Positions 1-8,685 of a DNA stretch of 64,000 bases are shown here, piece by piece. The notes under the pieces were generated by a model. The model saw only the letters and a list, made by a program, of their open reading frames with translations. It made no database searches and was not told the origin of the DNA. The DNA lies in the NCBI GenBank assembly GCA_024998625.1, contig JACOEL010000002.1, forward strand, positions 1 through 64,000. The letters are read 5' to 3'. The position numbers were made by a program, and so were the translations under genes. Position 1 is the first letter of the stretch, and every line of letters begins with the position of its first letter. This DNA comes from Nitrospira sp. Lineage in GTDB: Bacteria; Nitrospirota; Nitrospiria; Nitrospirales; Nitrospiraceae.

Positions 1-99
1 CGGGCGCATTATAGGGACTTCTCACATCGATACAACCATTTTGAGATAGGTTCTAAAACAAGGCTGGGTCCAGACCCTGCGCCCGAGCTTCTCGACATC

Positions 100-2853
100 G
101 TGCGCACCCTGTTCGCTGAACTTCACCGGCACACCGGACATGATAAGCCCATCACTCTGGACAACTCGCTGGATCGCGATCTCGGTTTCGACAGCTTGGC
201 GCGGGTGGAACTGATGGTGCGTATCCAGCGTGCGTTCGGCGTGGATCTGCCGGAGGACACGCTGGTTCGCGCCGGAACTCCCCGCGACCTGCTCGAGGCC
301 CTGCACAGGGGGGCACAAGGATCGGCACGTCGTGCGCCGAGACAGTCCGTGCCAACTTTAGAATCTGCGCAAGGCGAAGCTGTCGATGCCACCACCTTGC
401 TTGAAGTGATCGACTGGCATGTGCACCGGCAACCAAACCGCATCCAGGTCATTTATACCAGCGAAAGTGGCGAACAGCCCATCACCTGTCGCGATTTGGC
501 GCAGGCATCTGAACGGGTCGCCGCAGGTCTGCAACACCGTGGGCTTGAAGCGGGACAATCCGTGGCCATCATGTTGCCGACCTGTCCGGAGTATTTCCCT
601 GTCTATGTGGGCATCCTGCTTGCCGGCGGTATTCCCGTGCCCATTTATCCACCGGCGCATTTGGCCCAAGTGGAAGAACACGTCCGCCGCCATGTCGGCA
701 TCTTGTGCAACGCGCGCGCCATCCTACTGGTCACGATACCGGAAGCGCGAGCCGTGGCATGGCTGTTGCGGGTCCATGTGCCCTCCCTGGGTACGGTGGT
801 GAGCGCGCAGGAACTGCTGCGGTCACGAGAGTCCCTGACCCGGGTACCGGTGGCTGCGCAGGATGTGGCCTTTATTCAATACACGTCCGGCAGCACGGGC
901 GATCCCAAGGGCGTGGTGCTCACCCATGCCAATTTGCTTGCCAACATCCGTGCCATGGGCCAGGCGATCGGCCTCCGCCCCGATGATGTCTTCGTGAGCT
1001 GGCTGCCTCTCTACCACGATATGGGACTGATCGGGGCGTGGCTGGGTACGCTCTACTTCGGCATTCCATTGGTCGTCATGTCGCCTCTGGCCTTCCTCGC
1101 CCGGCCCGTCCGTTGGCTGCAGGCAATCCATGCGTACCGCGGTACACTCTCGGCGGCACCCAACTTTGCCTATGAACTGTGTGTCAAGAAGATTGGCGAC
1201 GAGGAGCTGGCTGGACTTGATCTCAGTTCGTGGCGGCTGGCATTCAACGGCGCGGAAACGGTCTTGCCGGAGACACTGACGCGTTTTGGAAAGTGTTTCG
1301 CTCAGTACGGCTTCCACTCCGAGGCACTCACGCCGGTCTATGGGCTGGCCGAGTGTTCCGTGGGACTTGCATTTCCGCCATCCGGCCGCGGCCCCCTCAT
1401 CGATCGTGTCCAGCGAGAATCCTTCACGCGTACCGGCCGCGCTGTCCCCGCCGCTCCCGACAATGCCTCTCCGCTGTGTTTTGTCTCCTGCGGGCGGCCG
1501 TTGCCCGGCCACGAATTGCGGATCGTGGATGCATTCGGTCATGAGCTGGGTGAGCGGCAAGAGGGCCGACTGGAGTTCAGGGGGGCGTCGGCCACGCGCG
1601 GCTATTTCAACAATCCCCAGGCCACGTCACAGCTGTTCCGTGACGGGTGGCTTGACAGCGGTGACCGTGGGTACATCGCCGGCGGCGAAGTGTTTCTCAC
1701 GGGGCGGGTCAAGGATATCGTCATTCGGGGCGGGCGCAACATCTACCCCCACGAAGTGGAGGAGGCGGTTGGCGAGATACCGGGGGTGAGAAAGGGCTGC
1801 GTGGTCGTCTTCGGCAGCCCCGACCCGGCCTCGGGCACCGAGCGGCTAGTGGTCCTCGCTGAAACACGCGAGAGCGACCAGCAGGAACGCCATCAACTGC
1901 GCGAGGCGATCAATGCGGCAGTCGTCGGGGTACTGGGCGAGCCTGCTGACCAAGTTGCGCTTGCACCGCCCCGTACCGTCCTAAAGACTTCCAGTGGCAA
2001 GTTGCGCCGCGCCGCCACGCGAGCGCTGTTCGAGGCGGGATTGGCCGGCGAGCACAGGCGTGTCGGGTGGTGGCAGGTAGCCAGCCTTGCCGCGGGAGCA
2101 GTGATTCCCCAGTTGCAACGCTGGGCGGCAAGGGCAGCGGATGTTTTTTTTGCGGCGTGGGCCTGGTTGGTGTTCTGGCTGGTGGCGCCGGTGATCTGGC
2201 TGGTCACCATCCTCACCCCGCGCCCTTCCTGGGCTTGGGCAGTCGGCCGCGTCGGGGCTCAGCTGTTAATTCGGTTAACCGCAATGCCCTTCACGATGAG
2301 GGGCCTGGAGAATCTGCCGCGCGGTACGCCTTGTGTGCTGGTGGTCAATCACGCCAGCTACCTCGACGGTGTCGTCCTGGTGGCGGCGCTGCCAGAACAG
2401 TTTGGCTTCGTAGCCAAGCGCGAATTGCTTGAGCCATTCATTCCGCGCGTCTATCTCCAGCGCTTGGGCGCGGAGTTCGTTGAACGCTTCGCAGCCCACG
2501 AGAGTGTGCAGGATGCTCGGCGGTTGGAGGGCGTGCTGCGCGCCGGACGTGCGTTGGTCTTCTTCCCCGAGGGCACGTTTACCCGTTTGCCCGGGGTGAA
2601 GCCATTCCGGATGGGGGCCTTTGTTGTGGCCGCCAACACGGGCATCCCGGTTGTGCCGGTGGCGATCTGCGGTACCCGGTCCATTCTGCGTGACGGCCAG
2701 TGGTGGCCACGGCACGGCGCGATCACAATCACGTTCGGGGCTCCGTTGCTGCCCGTTGCAGACGCGCGTGACGCCTTTGCCGCAGCGGTCGTGCTACGCG
2801 ATGCCGCCCGCGCTCATATTTTGCGCCACTGTGGCGAGCCGGACAGCCAATGA
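100..2853 (+). CDS. ACP - fatty-acyl-AMP ligase - PlsC acyltransferase fusion
   Basis: Three-domain lipid enzyme. Residues ~1-70 are an acyl carrier domain with the phosphopantetheine motif LGFDSL (Ser32). Residues ~95-640 are an AMP-forming ligase of the fatty-acyl-AMP ligase type, with YTSGSTGDPKG near 262 and a C-terminal KTSSGK lysine near 635. A hydrophobic stretch spans ~680-710. A PlsC-type 1-acylglycerol-phosphate acyltransferase follows, with NHASYLD at 750-756 and FPEGTF at 822-827. By family knowledge it would adenylate a fatty acid, load it on its own carrier domain and pass it to a lysophospholipid; this order is inferred. GTG at 100 is the first start in frame, but the frame is open to base 1 and the helix-I sequence of the carrier domain (ELLDI) lies upstream of it, so the real start may be outside the window. 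Confidence 0.85.
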   Translation: MRTLFAELHRHTGHDKPITLDNSLDRDLGFDSLARVELMVRIQRAFGVDLPEDTLVRAGTPRDLLEALHRGAQGSARRAPRQSVPTLESAQGEAVDATTLLEVIDWHVHRQPNRIQVIYTSESGEQPITCRDLAQASERVAAGLQHRGLEAGQSVAIMLPTCPEYFPVYVGILLAGGIPVPIYPPAHLAQVEEHVRRHVGILCNARAILLVTIPEARAVAWLLRVHVPSLGTVVSAQELLRSRESLTRVPVAAQDVAFIQYTSGSTGDPKGVVLTHANLLANIRAMGQAIGLRPDDVFVSWLPLYHDMGLIGAWLGTLYFGIPLVVMSPLAFLARPVRWLQAIHAYRGTLSAAPNFAYELCVKKIGDEELAGLDLSSWRLAFNGAETVLPETLTRFGKCFAQYGFHSEALTPVYGLAECSVGLAFPPSGRGPLIDRVQRESFTRTGRAVPAAPDNASPLCFVSCGRPLPGHELRIVDAFGHELGERQEGRLEFRGASATRGYFNNPQATSQLFRDGWLDSGDRGYIAGGEVFLTGRVKDIVIRGGRNIYPHEVEEAVGEIPGVRKGCVVVFGSPDPASGTERLVVLAETRESDQQERHQLREAINAAVVGVLGEPADQVALAPPRTVLKTSSGKLRRAATRALFEAGLAGEHRRVGWWQVASLAAGAVIPQLQRWAARAADVFFAAWAWLVFWLVAPVIWLVTILTPRPSWAWAVGRVGAQLLIRLTAMPFTMRGLENLPRGTPCVLVVNHASYLDGVVLVAALPEQFGFVAKRELLEPFIPRVYLQRLGAEFVERFAAHESVQDARRLEGVLRAGRALVFFPEGTFTRLPGVKPFRMGAFVVAANTGIPVVPVAICGTRSILRDGQWWPRHGAITITFGAPLLPVADARDAFAAAVVLRDAARAHILRHCGEPDSQ

Positions 2854-2984
2854 GAAGTGCGAAGTCAGACTACATGCAGTCTGCCATCGACTCAACGTGG
2901 CGTTGTGCGGAGGTCACAGCGAGATCACCGACGCGGTGACGCGTCCCGTCGTGGTGGGGACGGGGCACGTCGACCGTCAAACTG

Positions 2985-3221
2985 GTGTCCGGGGATCCTT
3001 TGATCGGCGACGTGCACTTTCGGAGCAGCAACGGCTGGCTCTTCGTCGTCTTCAGCGACGGTGGGGAATGGGACTACATCCATCGGGTTTCATCGCCGTC
3101 GGGAGAAGAACTGAAGGTCTGGCCCGATGCGACCAAGGGCGGTTCCGCCTGCATGCTCAAACTGAGCAACTATCGGCCTCCTGTCGGGCAATCGAAAACA
3201 ATCTGGCGCTTTATGGATTAG
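2985..3221 (+). CDS. Small conserved-looking hypothetical protein
   Basis: A 78-residue reading frame rich in W, F and Y in the middle (NGWLFVVFSDGGEWDYIHRV) and without a signal peptide or membrane segment. I do not recognise a family. GTG at 2985 is the only usual start after the in-frame stop at 2937, yet the sequence before it (TSTVKL) reads like part of the same fold, so the gene may be 5'-truncated. It lies between the lipid fusion gene and the convergent cytochrome gene. Codon use looks like that of its neighbours. Confidence 0.4.
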   Translation: MSGDPLIGDVHFRSSNGWLFVVFSDGGEWDYIHRVSSPSGEELKVWPDATKGGSACMLKLSNYRPPVGQSKTIWRFMD

Positions 3222-3246
3222 CAGGCCAACGCAGAGGCGGTCGTGG

Positions 3247-3684
3247 TTAATAGGGACTCTTGCCAGGGGAGGGCGCGCTTTGCCGGAGTGTCGCGAGGTA
3301 GGCGAGGACGTCGGTGATGTCCTGGTCGCTCAGCGTCTTATCAGGAAACATCCCGCTCCCCGAATGGCCTTCGCGTATCGCTCGAAACCGGGCTTTGTTA
3401 TCTTTTAGTTTCAGCATGGCTCGATTGCGCAGATCAGGCGCGGGGGCGGACAGCCGTGCGACGACCGACGCGGTCTCAGGCTCGAGCTTGGGTTTTTGGT
3501 CGATCATTCCGTCGAGGCCATGGCAGTAATGGCAAATGCCTTTGCCGTTGAACAGTGCTTTCCCCTGCGCGGCATCACCCTTCCTCGTGGCATTCCTGTC
3601 CGTCGGCTCGGCCCAGCTGATGGTGGCCGCCGTGAGCACAATGCCGGTTAGGACCATTCCAGAAAATAGAACTCGTGTGAACAT
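3247..3684 (-). CDS. Exported monohaem cytochrome c
   Basis: A 145-residue class-I-like cytochrome c. An N-terminal signal peptide (hydrophobic residues ~5-23, cleavage near SWA-EP) sends it to the periplasm. The haem-binding CHYCH motif is at 51-55 and the likely distal ligand is Met112 in SGSGMFPD. The C-terminal helix LSDQDITDVLAYLATL is typical of the family. Its electron partner is unknown. It is the last gene of a minus-strand cluster, 29 bases after the DUF1614 remnant, and has an AGAGGAC ribosome site upstream. Confidence 0.88.
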   Translation of the reverse strand: MFTRVLFSGMVLTGIVLTAATISWAEPTDRNATRKGDAAQGKALFNGKGICHYCHGLDGMIDQKPKLEPETASVVARLSAPAPDLRNRAMLKLKDNKARFRAIREGHSGSGMFPDKTLSDQDITDVLAYLATLRQSAPSPGKSPY

Positions 3685-3713
3685 GGCGTTATGTCCTCTT
3701 GAAGGAATCAGGG

Positions 3714-4159
3714 TTAGGCCAAGTATGCCGCGACGATGCCCGACAACACAATCCCGTCGAATGTCCCTGCGCCACCGATGCCCGCCACGCCGGTGTCGAT
3801 CTTTTCCATGTCGCGGAGATGAAAGAGATCCGCGCCGATCAGCGGAGCGAGTACGCCGGCGGGGAATGCCACGGGTGCGGCCTGGTCAGGTGTCACCGTG
3901 ACGGCACAGAGCGCGGCCACTATCCCGACAGGCCGAACAGCATCGGCGGTTTCTCCAGAGCGTCTTCGTCTCGCACGAGGCGTCGGATGGGAATGTTGAT
4001 GCCGCTGCCGATCAGCATGCCCAGGATTACGAGCAGGGCCGTACGGGGATCGAGGTGCAGCTTCATCAGCGCGGTGGAAAAGAGTTCTCCGAACACGAAG
4101 GGCAAAAGCGCAAGCAAGATGAGGAACAAGGGCAACGGCAGGCACCCGAGCAGCCTCAT
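3714..4159 (-). pseudogene. DUF1614 membrane protein, internally deleted and frameshifted
   Basis: Reading from 4159, the first ~79 residues match the start of the DUF1614 inner-membrane family: a hydrophobic N-terminus, then LIGSGINIP near residue 50. A stop follows at 3920-3922 just after MLFGLSG. The family's C-terminal part continues in another frame (about 3714-3926): PVAFPAGV, LIGADLFHL, GGAGTFDGI and a terminal AAYLA. The central segment that intact members carry between these halves, including an NVGG-type motif, is absent, so one base change cannot explain the break. A deletion with loss of frame is the simplest reading. The start codon overlaps the stop of the endonuclease V gene as ATGA. 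Family function is unknown. Confidence 0.75.
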
Positions 4160-4838
4160 GAGCGGGCCTCTCGTTTGGCCTGCTCCGCCAACAGATCAGC
4201 CTGTCGCGTTGGTTCGGGAATGCGATAGCCCTTTCCGCAGGCCAGCGTGAGGCGGACGGCATCGGTAAGACCGATCCGATGGCCGATCGAGACGAACACC
4301 GGCTTCACGCGATCGCGTGTCCGGACGACCGCTCCGATCACGCCCCATGTTCGTTATACAGCTTCGCCCTGGCCCCTCGATCCTGGCCCGGCTCGCGAAA
4401 CTCCCCGATGAGTCTGGATTTGGCACATCCGATCACCGGCCGATCCAGGCAGAGGCCGATATGGCAGGCGATCCCAGTTTGCCGCGGATGGGAATGGCCG
4501 TGACCATCGATGACGATCACGTCGGGATCATGCCGAAGTCGCTCGAACGCCCCCAGCAGGGCTGGAGCTTCCCGGAAGGACAGGAGACCGGGGATATAGG
4601 GAAAACGGAGGCGCGTTCGGTGGACGACGGTTTCCACGATCTCCAAGGCAGGAAAGGAGAGGACCACCAAGGCGGCGTAGATCTGGTTCTTCTCAAGGTC
4701 GAAGGCCGCGTCGGCGCCGGCGATCAATGCCGGTCGGCTGACCCGCCCGCGGGGGATGACCGCATCGCGCATGTGCGCTTGAATCATCAGGGCTTCCTGG
4801 GGCGTCACGTTCCATGGATGAAAACAGCGGACTTTCAT
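4156..4838 (-). pseudogene. nfi: Endonuclease V with a frameshift
   Basis: Endonuclease V cleaves DNA or RNA beside deaminated bases such as inosine. The 5' part (4838 to 4338) encodes most of the enzyme: IAGADAAF, then VIVIDGHGHSHPR, TGIACHIGL and CAKSRLIGE. It stops at LYNEHGA. The remaining C-terminal ~60 residues (IGAVVRTRD, PVFVSIGHRI, PEPTRQAD) continue in another frame from about 4341 to 4156. Adding one base in the G run near 4343-4346 would restore a single frame, so this is either a real 1-base deletion or a homopolymer sequencing error. ATG at 4838 overlaps the stop of the upstream Mut7-C gene as ATGA. Confidence 0.8.
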
Positions 4839-5353
4839 CGGGGCCTCGCGTTGCCCCTGCCGCGTTGTGTCACGGCTGCGATTCGACCGCTGAGATCCTC
4901 CCAATGGGTCCCCTGCCAAAAAACTCGGCGGCACCGCGGGCATTGGAGAAACTCTCGATATTGCTGTGCAACGAATGGAGGGACGAGGGGAACTGCTTCA
5001 TTATGCGAGAGAGGTGCAAGGACGACGTTGCAGTCTGCACAGCGATAGGGCCGCAAGGGGGAGAGGGTGAGGTCCAGGTGAAGGTCCAGCTGGAGTTGAT
5101 GCAGTTGGCCGCCGACGGCATCACTGAGGAGGAGCGTGTGATGGCCGCGGAGGAGCTTGCGCAGCACGAGACGGCGATCGCGGGTGAGGAGCCATCGACC
5201 TTCCTGCAACGAGCGCTCCACCAACGCCTGGTCGGTGATGACCTTCTCATAGGCGGTGTCGTAGCCGAGAATGCGCAGCCAGCGGGCGAGACGCCCGAGC
5301 ATGGCATCGGCAAAGAAGCGGGTGAGCTGAGCGGCCGGCTGAGCGTCATTCAT
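4835..5353 (-). CDS. Mut7-C RNase-fold protein with zinc ribbon
   Basis: A 172-residue protein of the Mut7-C (formerly DUF82) family, a PIN-like nuclease fold. The N-terminal half has the conserved acidic pattern: Asp16 in FADAMLGRLARWLR, Asp32 in LGYD, and Asp59 in LLTRDR. The C-terminal half is a treble-clef or ribbon-like zinc site with CADC at 105-108 and CPRC at 138-141. Family members are predicted RNases, with no substrate established here. It is translationally coupled (ATGA overlap) to the endonuclease V gene and lies downstream of the RNA cyclase gene, which suggests a nucleic-acid repair or processing cluster. Confidence 0.85.
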   Translation of the reverse strand: MNDAQPAAQLTRFFADAMLGRLARWLRILGYDTAYEKVITDQALVERSLQEGRWLLTRDRRLVLRKLLRGHHTLLLSDAVGGQLHQLQLDLHLDLTLSPLRPYRCADCNVVLAPLSHNEAVPLVPPFVAQQYREFLQCPRCRRVFWQGTHWEDLSGRIAAVTQRGRGNARPR

Positions 5354-5516
5354 GTGCGCAGGGCCTCGTCACCCATGTCCCCCAAAATGGTGCAACCGCG
5401 AAAGCTTCTTCCCTCGCCCCTCCTCACCCTTCCCCTCTCTCCACGAGACGGAGCGGGATCAAGAATGGGCCCGAAATGCGGCTGTGCGCCTGGATGGTCT
5501 CCGAATAGGATTGCCC

Positions 5517-6572
5517 CTATGGTCGAGAACGATTCGGCCAGAATCCCACTCCTTGAATCGCGAGCTGCTGTCCGTCGATATGGACCTGCGCGCCGAGAAA
5601 TTCCTGCGCGAGCCAGGCGCTGGTTCGCACATGGTCGGTCACCATGGGAATCAAGCAGCGGCTTTTACCTGCTGCCATCGCGGCGAAGGGAATGAGCTGG
5701 TCGGCGGCAAACCGGTCTATGGTCGCACCTGATCGAAGTTCGTCGAGCAACTGTCTGGCTCCGTACTTGCCGATGGATTCCGCACTCCTTCGCAAGGCCC
5801 CAGCCCGGTCGGCGCCGAGCCGCACGGTTCTTCCTCGATCTGCAAAGAGGGCTAGAGCGGCCCCACGCTGTAGCGATCGGGTGTCGTTGCGAAGCTCGAT
5901 CTCAATCCGATGCCCCTCCCTGGCGAGCACGTCTCGCGCTGTTTCCGCCATGCGCTCGTTCACTCGGCGTTTTTCGAGGTGAGAGGAAAGGGCAATGCCC
6001 CAGATCCTGGTCACCGGGCTCAGCTCGTCGGCGGTGATGGCTTTAAAGGGAGCGGTGAGCGGGTTCACAGCAAGTCGGAGGATGCCGTCCCCACGGGGTA
6101 CATAACCGGGTCGTTCAATGTCCACCTCTGACTGCAGTCCCATTCTCTGCAGCAGGGGGAGCAGGACCTGTTGGAGATGAAAGGCCGACGGGGCAAAATC
6201 CTGGAAGAGGCCGCCGCGCAATTCGACTGTGACCCGGGAGCCCGCGAAGGCAAGGACCGGCAGGATGCCGAGGGCCAGCATGGTCGTGGAGCCGGCCGAG
6301 CCGATATCCCAGCTATAGTGCCGTCCGGTTTTAAGAGGGCCGGGGCTGAAAGTGAACTCCTGCGAGCCTTGCGTCAGCCCCTCCGTGCGACCGTGGACGA
6401 GCTCGGCAATGGCTTCCACGACGCGGATATGTTGCGGGCGCAGGCCCGGCTTGTCCCGCTTCGCGCGGGCATTGACCAGGTGGATCGGTCGGCCGGTCAA
6501 GGCGGCAAGCGCGACCGCTTGTCTGACAATGGTCCCGCTGCCGGAGTAACGGGAGCCGTCGATGGTTAGCAT
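5517..6572 (-). CDS. rtcA: RNA 3'-terminal phosphate cyclase
   Basis: RtcA converts an RNA 3'-phosphate to a 2',3'-cyclic phosphate using ATP through a covalent enzyme-AMP intermediate. The protein starts with the family signature LTIDGSRYSGSGTIVRQAV, continues with GLRPQH and has a histidine in VTDHVRTSAWL near the C-terminus where the family's adenylylated His lies. Length (~351 aa) is normal. I chose ATG 6572 because the family normally begins at this motif and AAGGT lies 8 bases upstream. An ATG at 6632 with AGGGGT before it would add 20 unrelated-looking residues. No rtcB or rtcR gene is nearby. Confidence 0.88.
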   Translation of the reverse strand: MLTIDGSRYSGSGTIVRQAVALAALTGRPIHLVNARAKRDKPGLRPQHIRVVEAIAELVHGRTEGLTQGSQEFTFSPGPLKTGRHYSWDIGSAGSTTMLALGILPVLAFAGSRVTVELRGGLFQDFAPSAFHLQQVLLPLLQRMGLQSEVDIERPGYVPRGDGILRLAVNPLTAPFKAITADELSPVTRIWGIALSSHLEKRRVNERMAETARDVLAREGHRIEIELRNDTRSLQRGAALALFADRGRTVRLGADRAGALRRSAESIGKYGARQLLDELRSGATIDRFAADQLIPFAAMAAGKSRCLIPMVTDHVRTSAWLAQEFLGAQVHIDGQQLAIQGVGFWPNRSRP

Positions 6573-6702
6573 GGGGTGTGACCTTGCGGCGGATGGCTCA
6601 CCTATCCTCTCTTCGGGCAGGTTTGCCCTCATGGTACTGACCCCTGTGCGATCTTAAGGCAGACTTCGTCTCTTGCATCTGCTTTGCCGGGGACGTCAAG
6701 AC

Positions 6703-7056
6703 TCAGAACGTCAACAGTTTGTCCGAGTCCACGACCCATTGGGCCAGCTGGCTCATGGTGCTGACCTCGATGCCTTCGATCAGGGCCACCTTGTCCAGTC
6801 CGCGCGCCTCAGCACAGGTGCCGCAAGCCTTGACCTGCCCCTGCTTCGCGAGAACCGCCTTCAACATCCGTTCGACATTGTAGTAACCCTGAGGCGTGGT
6901 TTGAGCGGGGAGTGCCGCTGTGACCGCCTCCGCCATCAGAAAGACACGGATCTCCGCGGTGGCCTGCTCCAGTTGCAATTTCATCGCGAGCCGGAGCGCG
7001 TTGTACACCTTCTCTGAACCATAGGGAGCATCGTTGAGAATGAACAGAACCTTCAT
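6703..7056 (-). CDS. DsrE family protein
   Basis: A 117-residue DsrE/DsrF-like protein. It starts KVLFILNDAPYGSEKVYNALRLA and carries two cysteines in ACGTCAEARG near the C-terminal third, a place where related proteins hold or relay persulfide sulfur. A role in sulfur trafficking is inferred from the family only. Start ATG 7056 has a strong GGGAGG site and overlaps the stop of the upstream methyltransferase as ATGA, so the two are translationally coupled. No other dsr genes are seen. Confidence 0.85.
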   Translation of the reverse strand: MKVLFILNDAPYGSEKVYNALRLAMKLQLEQATAEIRVFLMAEAVTAALPAQTTPQGYYNVERMLKAVLAKQGQVKACGTCAEARGLDKVALIEGIEVSTMSQLAQWVVDSDKLLTF

Positions 7057-7709
7057 AGGTGACCTCCCACTGTTGTCGTCTTTATCGCGTCGAGCACGAC
7101 AAACGCGCCCTCGCCATAGCCATCGCGGATTTCCAAGTCTCTGGGTGAGCAGTTTCCAGAATGACAAAACAATGTGTGAGAGAATCGTAGCGATCCGAAA
7201 CCGGCCGCTCTGCCCCAGTCAGCGACTTCTTCTGCCGAATAGAAACGCGCCTCCCGGTAAAAGGCGCTGGCTTCTTTCTGAGACTCGTAGATCCGGCCAG
7301 AGTTGCTGTTCCGGTTGAGGAAACCGATGACCAGGTCTCCTCCTGGCTTGAGCACGCGACTGAGTTCTCCCAGCAGAGTCGGCACGTCGTCCACGAAACA
7401 AATGACGGTCACGAGCAGTACAAGATCGAACGGCTCATCACGAAAGGGCAGCCGCTCCCCCATGGCCTGGCAGACCCGAAGGCAATGCTGCCGGGCGATG
7501 TTCAACATGCGTCGGCTCGGATCGATTCCAAATCGGATGCCAAGAGGAACCGCAAAGCGCCCGGTTCCCACGCCGACTTCAATGCCCAGGCCAGTCGTAG
7601 TAACAAACTTCTGGAGCGCTGCGATTTCGGCCTGATAGACCGGTTGGTGCGCATCGAACCACTCGTCGTATTCCTGCGCCTGTTGCTCAAAGACCGTTAT
7701 GACGGACAT
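7053..7709 (-). CDS. Class I SAM-dependent methyltransferase
   Basis: A ~218-residue Rossmann-fold methyltransferase of the Methyltransf_11/25 type. Motif I is IEVGVGTGRFAVPLG, the acidic loop FGIDPSRRML follows, then LPFRDEPFDLVL and LKPGGDLVIGF. The substrate cannot be read from sequence. ATG 7709 is preferred to ATG 7730 because GGAGG lies 7 bases before it. It sits in a three-gene operon after a membrane fatty-acid hydroxylase-type protein and before DsrE. Confidence 0.87.
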   Translation of the reverse strand: MSVITVFEQQAQEYDEWFDAHQPVYQAEIAALQKFVTTTGLGIEVGVGTGRFAVPLGIRFGIDPSRRMLNIARQHCLRVCQAMGERLPFRDEPFDLVLLVTVICFVDDVPTLLGELSRVLKPGGDLVIGFLNRNSNSGRIYESQKEASAFYREARFYSAEEVADWGRAAGFGSLRFSHTLFCHSGNCSPRDLEIRDGYGEGAFVVLDAIKTTTVGGHL

Positions 7710-7733
7710 GTGGGCCTCCGGAATGCACACTGG

Positions 7734-8552
7734 TTAGAGATCGCGGCTCAATGGATAGTCGCCAGGCGCTCCCGTAAAGGGAAGCAGGAGGATGCCGGTG
7801 ATGGTTAAACGTGTGGGATCCCTGAACTGTTCCAAACCGAGCGTCATCCCCTCGTGACCACTGGCTGGCTGGGGCCGATAGGTCCCAAGCAGCCGATCCC
7901 ACCAAGGCAGATTGAACCCGAAATTCGTGTTGGTCTCTCTCGGCAGGATCGAATGGTGCACGCGATGCATGTCGGGGGTCACAACAAACCACCGCAACAC
8001 ACGATCGACCGATGCCGGCATGCGCACGTTGCCGTGATTGAACATGGAAGTCGCATTGAGCAGCACCTCGAAGATCAGGACCGCCAGCGGCGACGGGCCC
8101 AGGACTGCGATTGCGGCGAGCTTGATGAGCATCGACAGGGCCACTTCAACCGGGTGGAACCGGAGTCCGGTCGTGACATCGCAATCCAGGTCCGCATGGT
8201 GCATCATATGGACGCGCCAGAACAGCGGGATGGCATGCAACAGGACGTGCTGCACATAGAGCACGAAGTCCATCGCGACGACCGCCAGCGTCACCTCGAT
8301 CCATTGCTGCCAGCCTACTTGGTTTAGGAGGCCCCAGCTGTGGTCAGCGGCCAGCATCGCCGCACCGACCGCGCCGGCAGAAAACAGCAGCCGGACGATG
8401 ATGGAGTCAAGGACGACAACCGAGAGGTTGGCGATCCAGCGTCTCACTTTGGAGGTGGTCAGGTGGCGTCGCGGGGCGATCATCTCCCAAGACGCCATGA
8501 GGCAGAGCACCGTGAGAAATCCTGATAGCCGGACAAGCACCTCTGGCGTCAT
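7734..8552 (-). CDS. Sterol desaturase / fatty acid hydroxylase family protein
   Basis: A 272-residue integral membrane di-iron enzyme. It has four or so hydrophobic segments and the family's histidine clusters: His102 and His106 in QHVLLH, His115/118/119 in HMMHH, and HRVHH at 196-200, with HGN at 183-185. Members insert hydroxyl groups or double bonds into lipids at the inner membrane; the substrate here is unknown. It heads the operon with the methyltransferase and DsrE genes, with a 24-base gap to the chosen methyltransferase start. Confidence 0.88.
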   Translation of the reverse strand: MTPEVLVRLSGFLTVLCLMASWEMIAPRRHLTTSKVRRWIANLSVVVLDSIIVRLLFSAGAVGAAMLAADHSWGLLNQVGWQQWIEVTLAVVAMDFVLYVQHVLLHAIPLFWRVHMMHHADLDCDVTTGLRFHPVEVALSMLIKLAAIAVLGPSPLAVLIFEVLLNATSMFNHGNVRMPASVDRVLRWFVVTPDMHRVHHSILPRETNTNFGFNLPWWDRLLGTYRPQPASGHEGMTLGLEQFRDPTRLTITGILLLPFTGAPGDYPLSRDL

Positions 8553-8685
8553 TCCGATAGCTCGCTACATGTGAGACCCATCGGCCGGCACGTGGAATTG
8601 GGCCCTTATGGCAACGTCCTCGGCCGCATCAGCCAAAATCGTTGATATAATGTGCTCGTTAATCTGCCGATAGTCAAAGGGGCTG

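Noticed and set aside
817-1560. Long open frame opposite the ligase domain
   Set aside because: Shadow of GC-rich coding sequence; no ribosome site or recognisable protein, whereas the other strand has clear ligase motifs.
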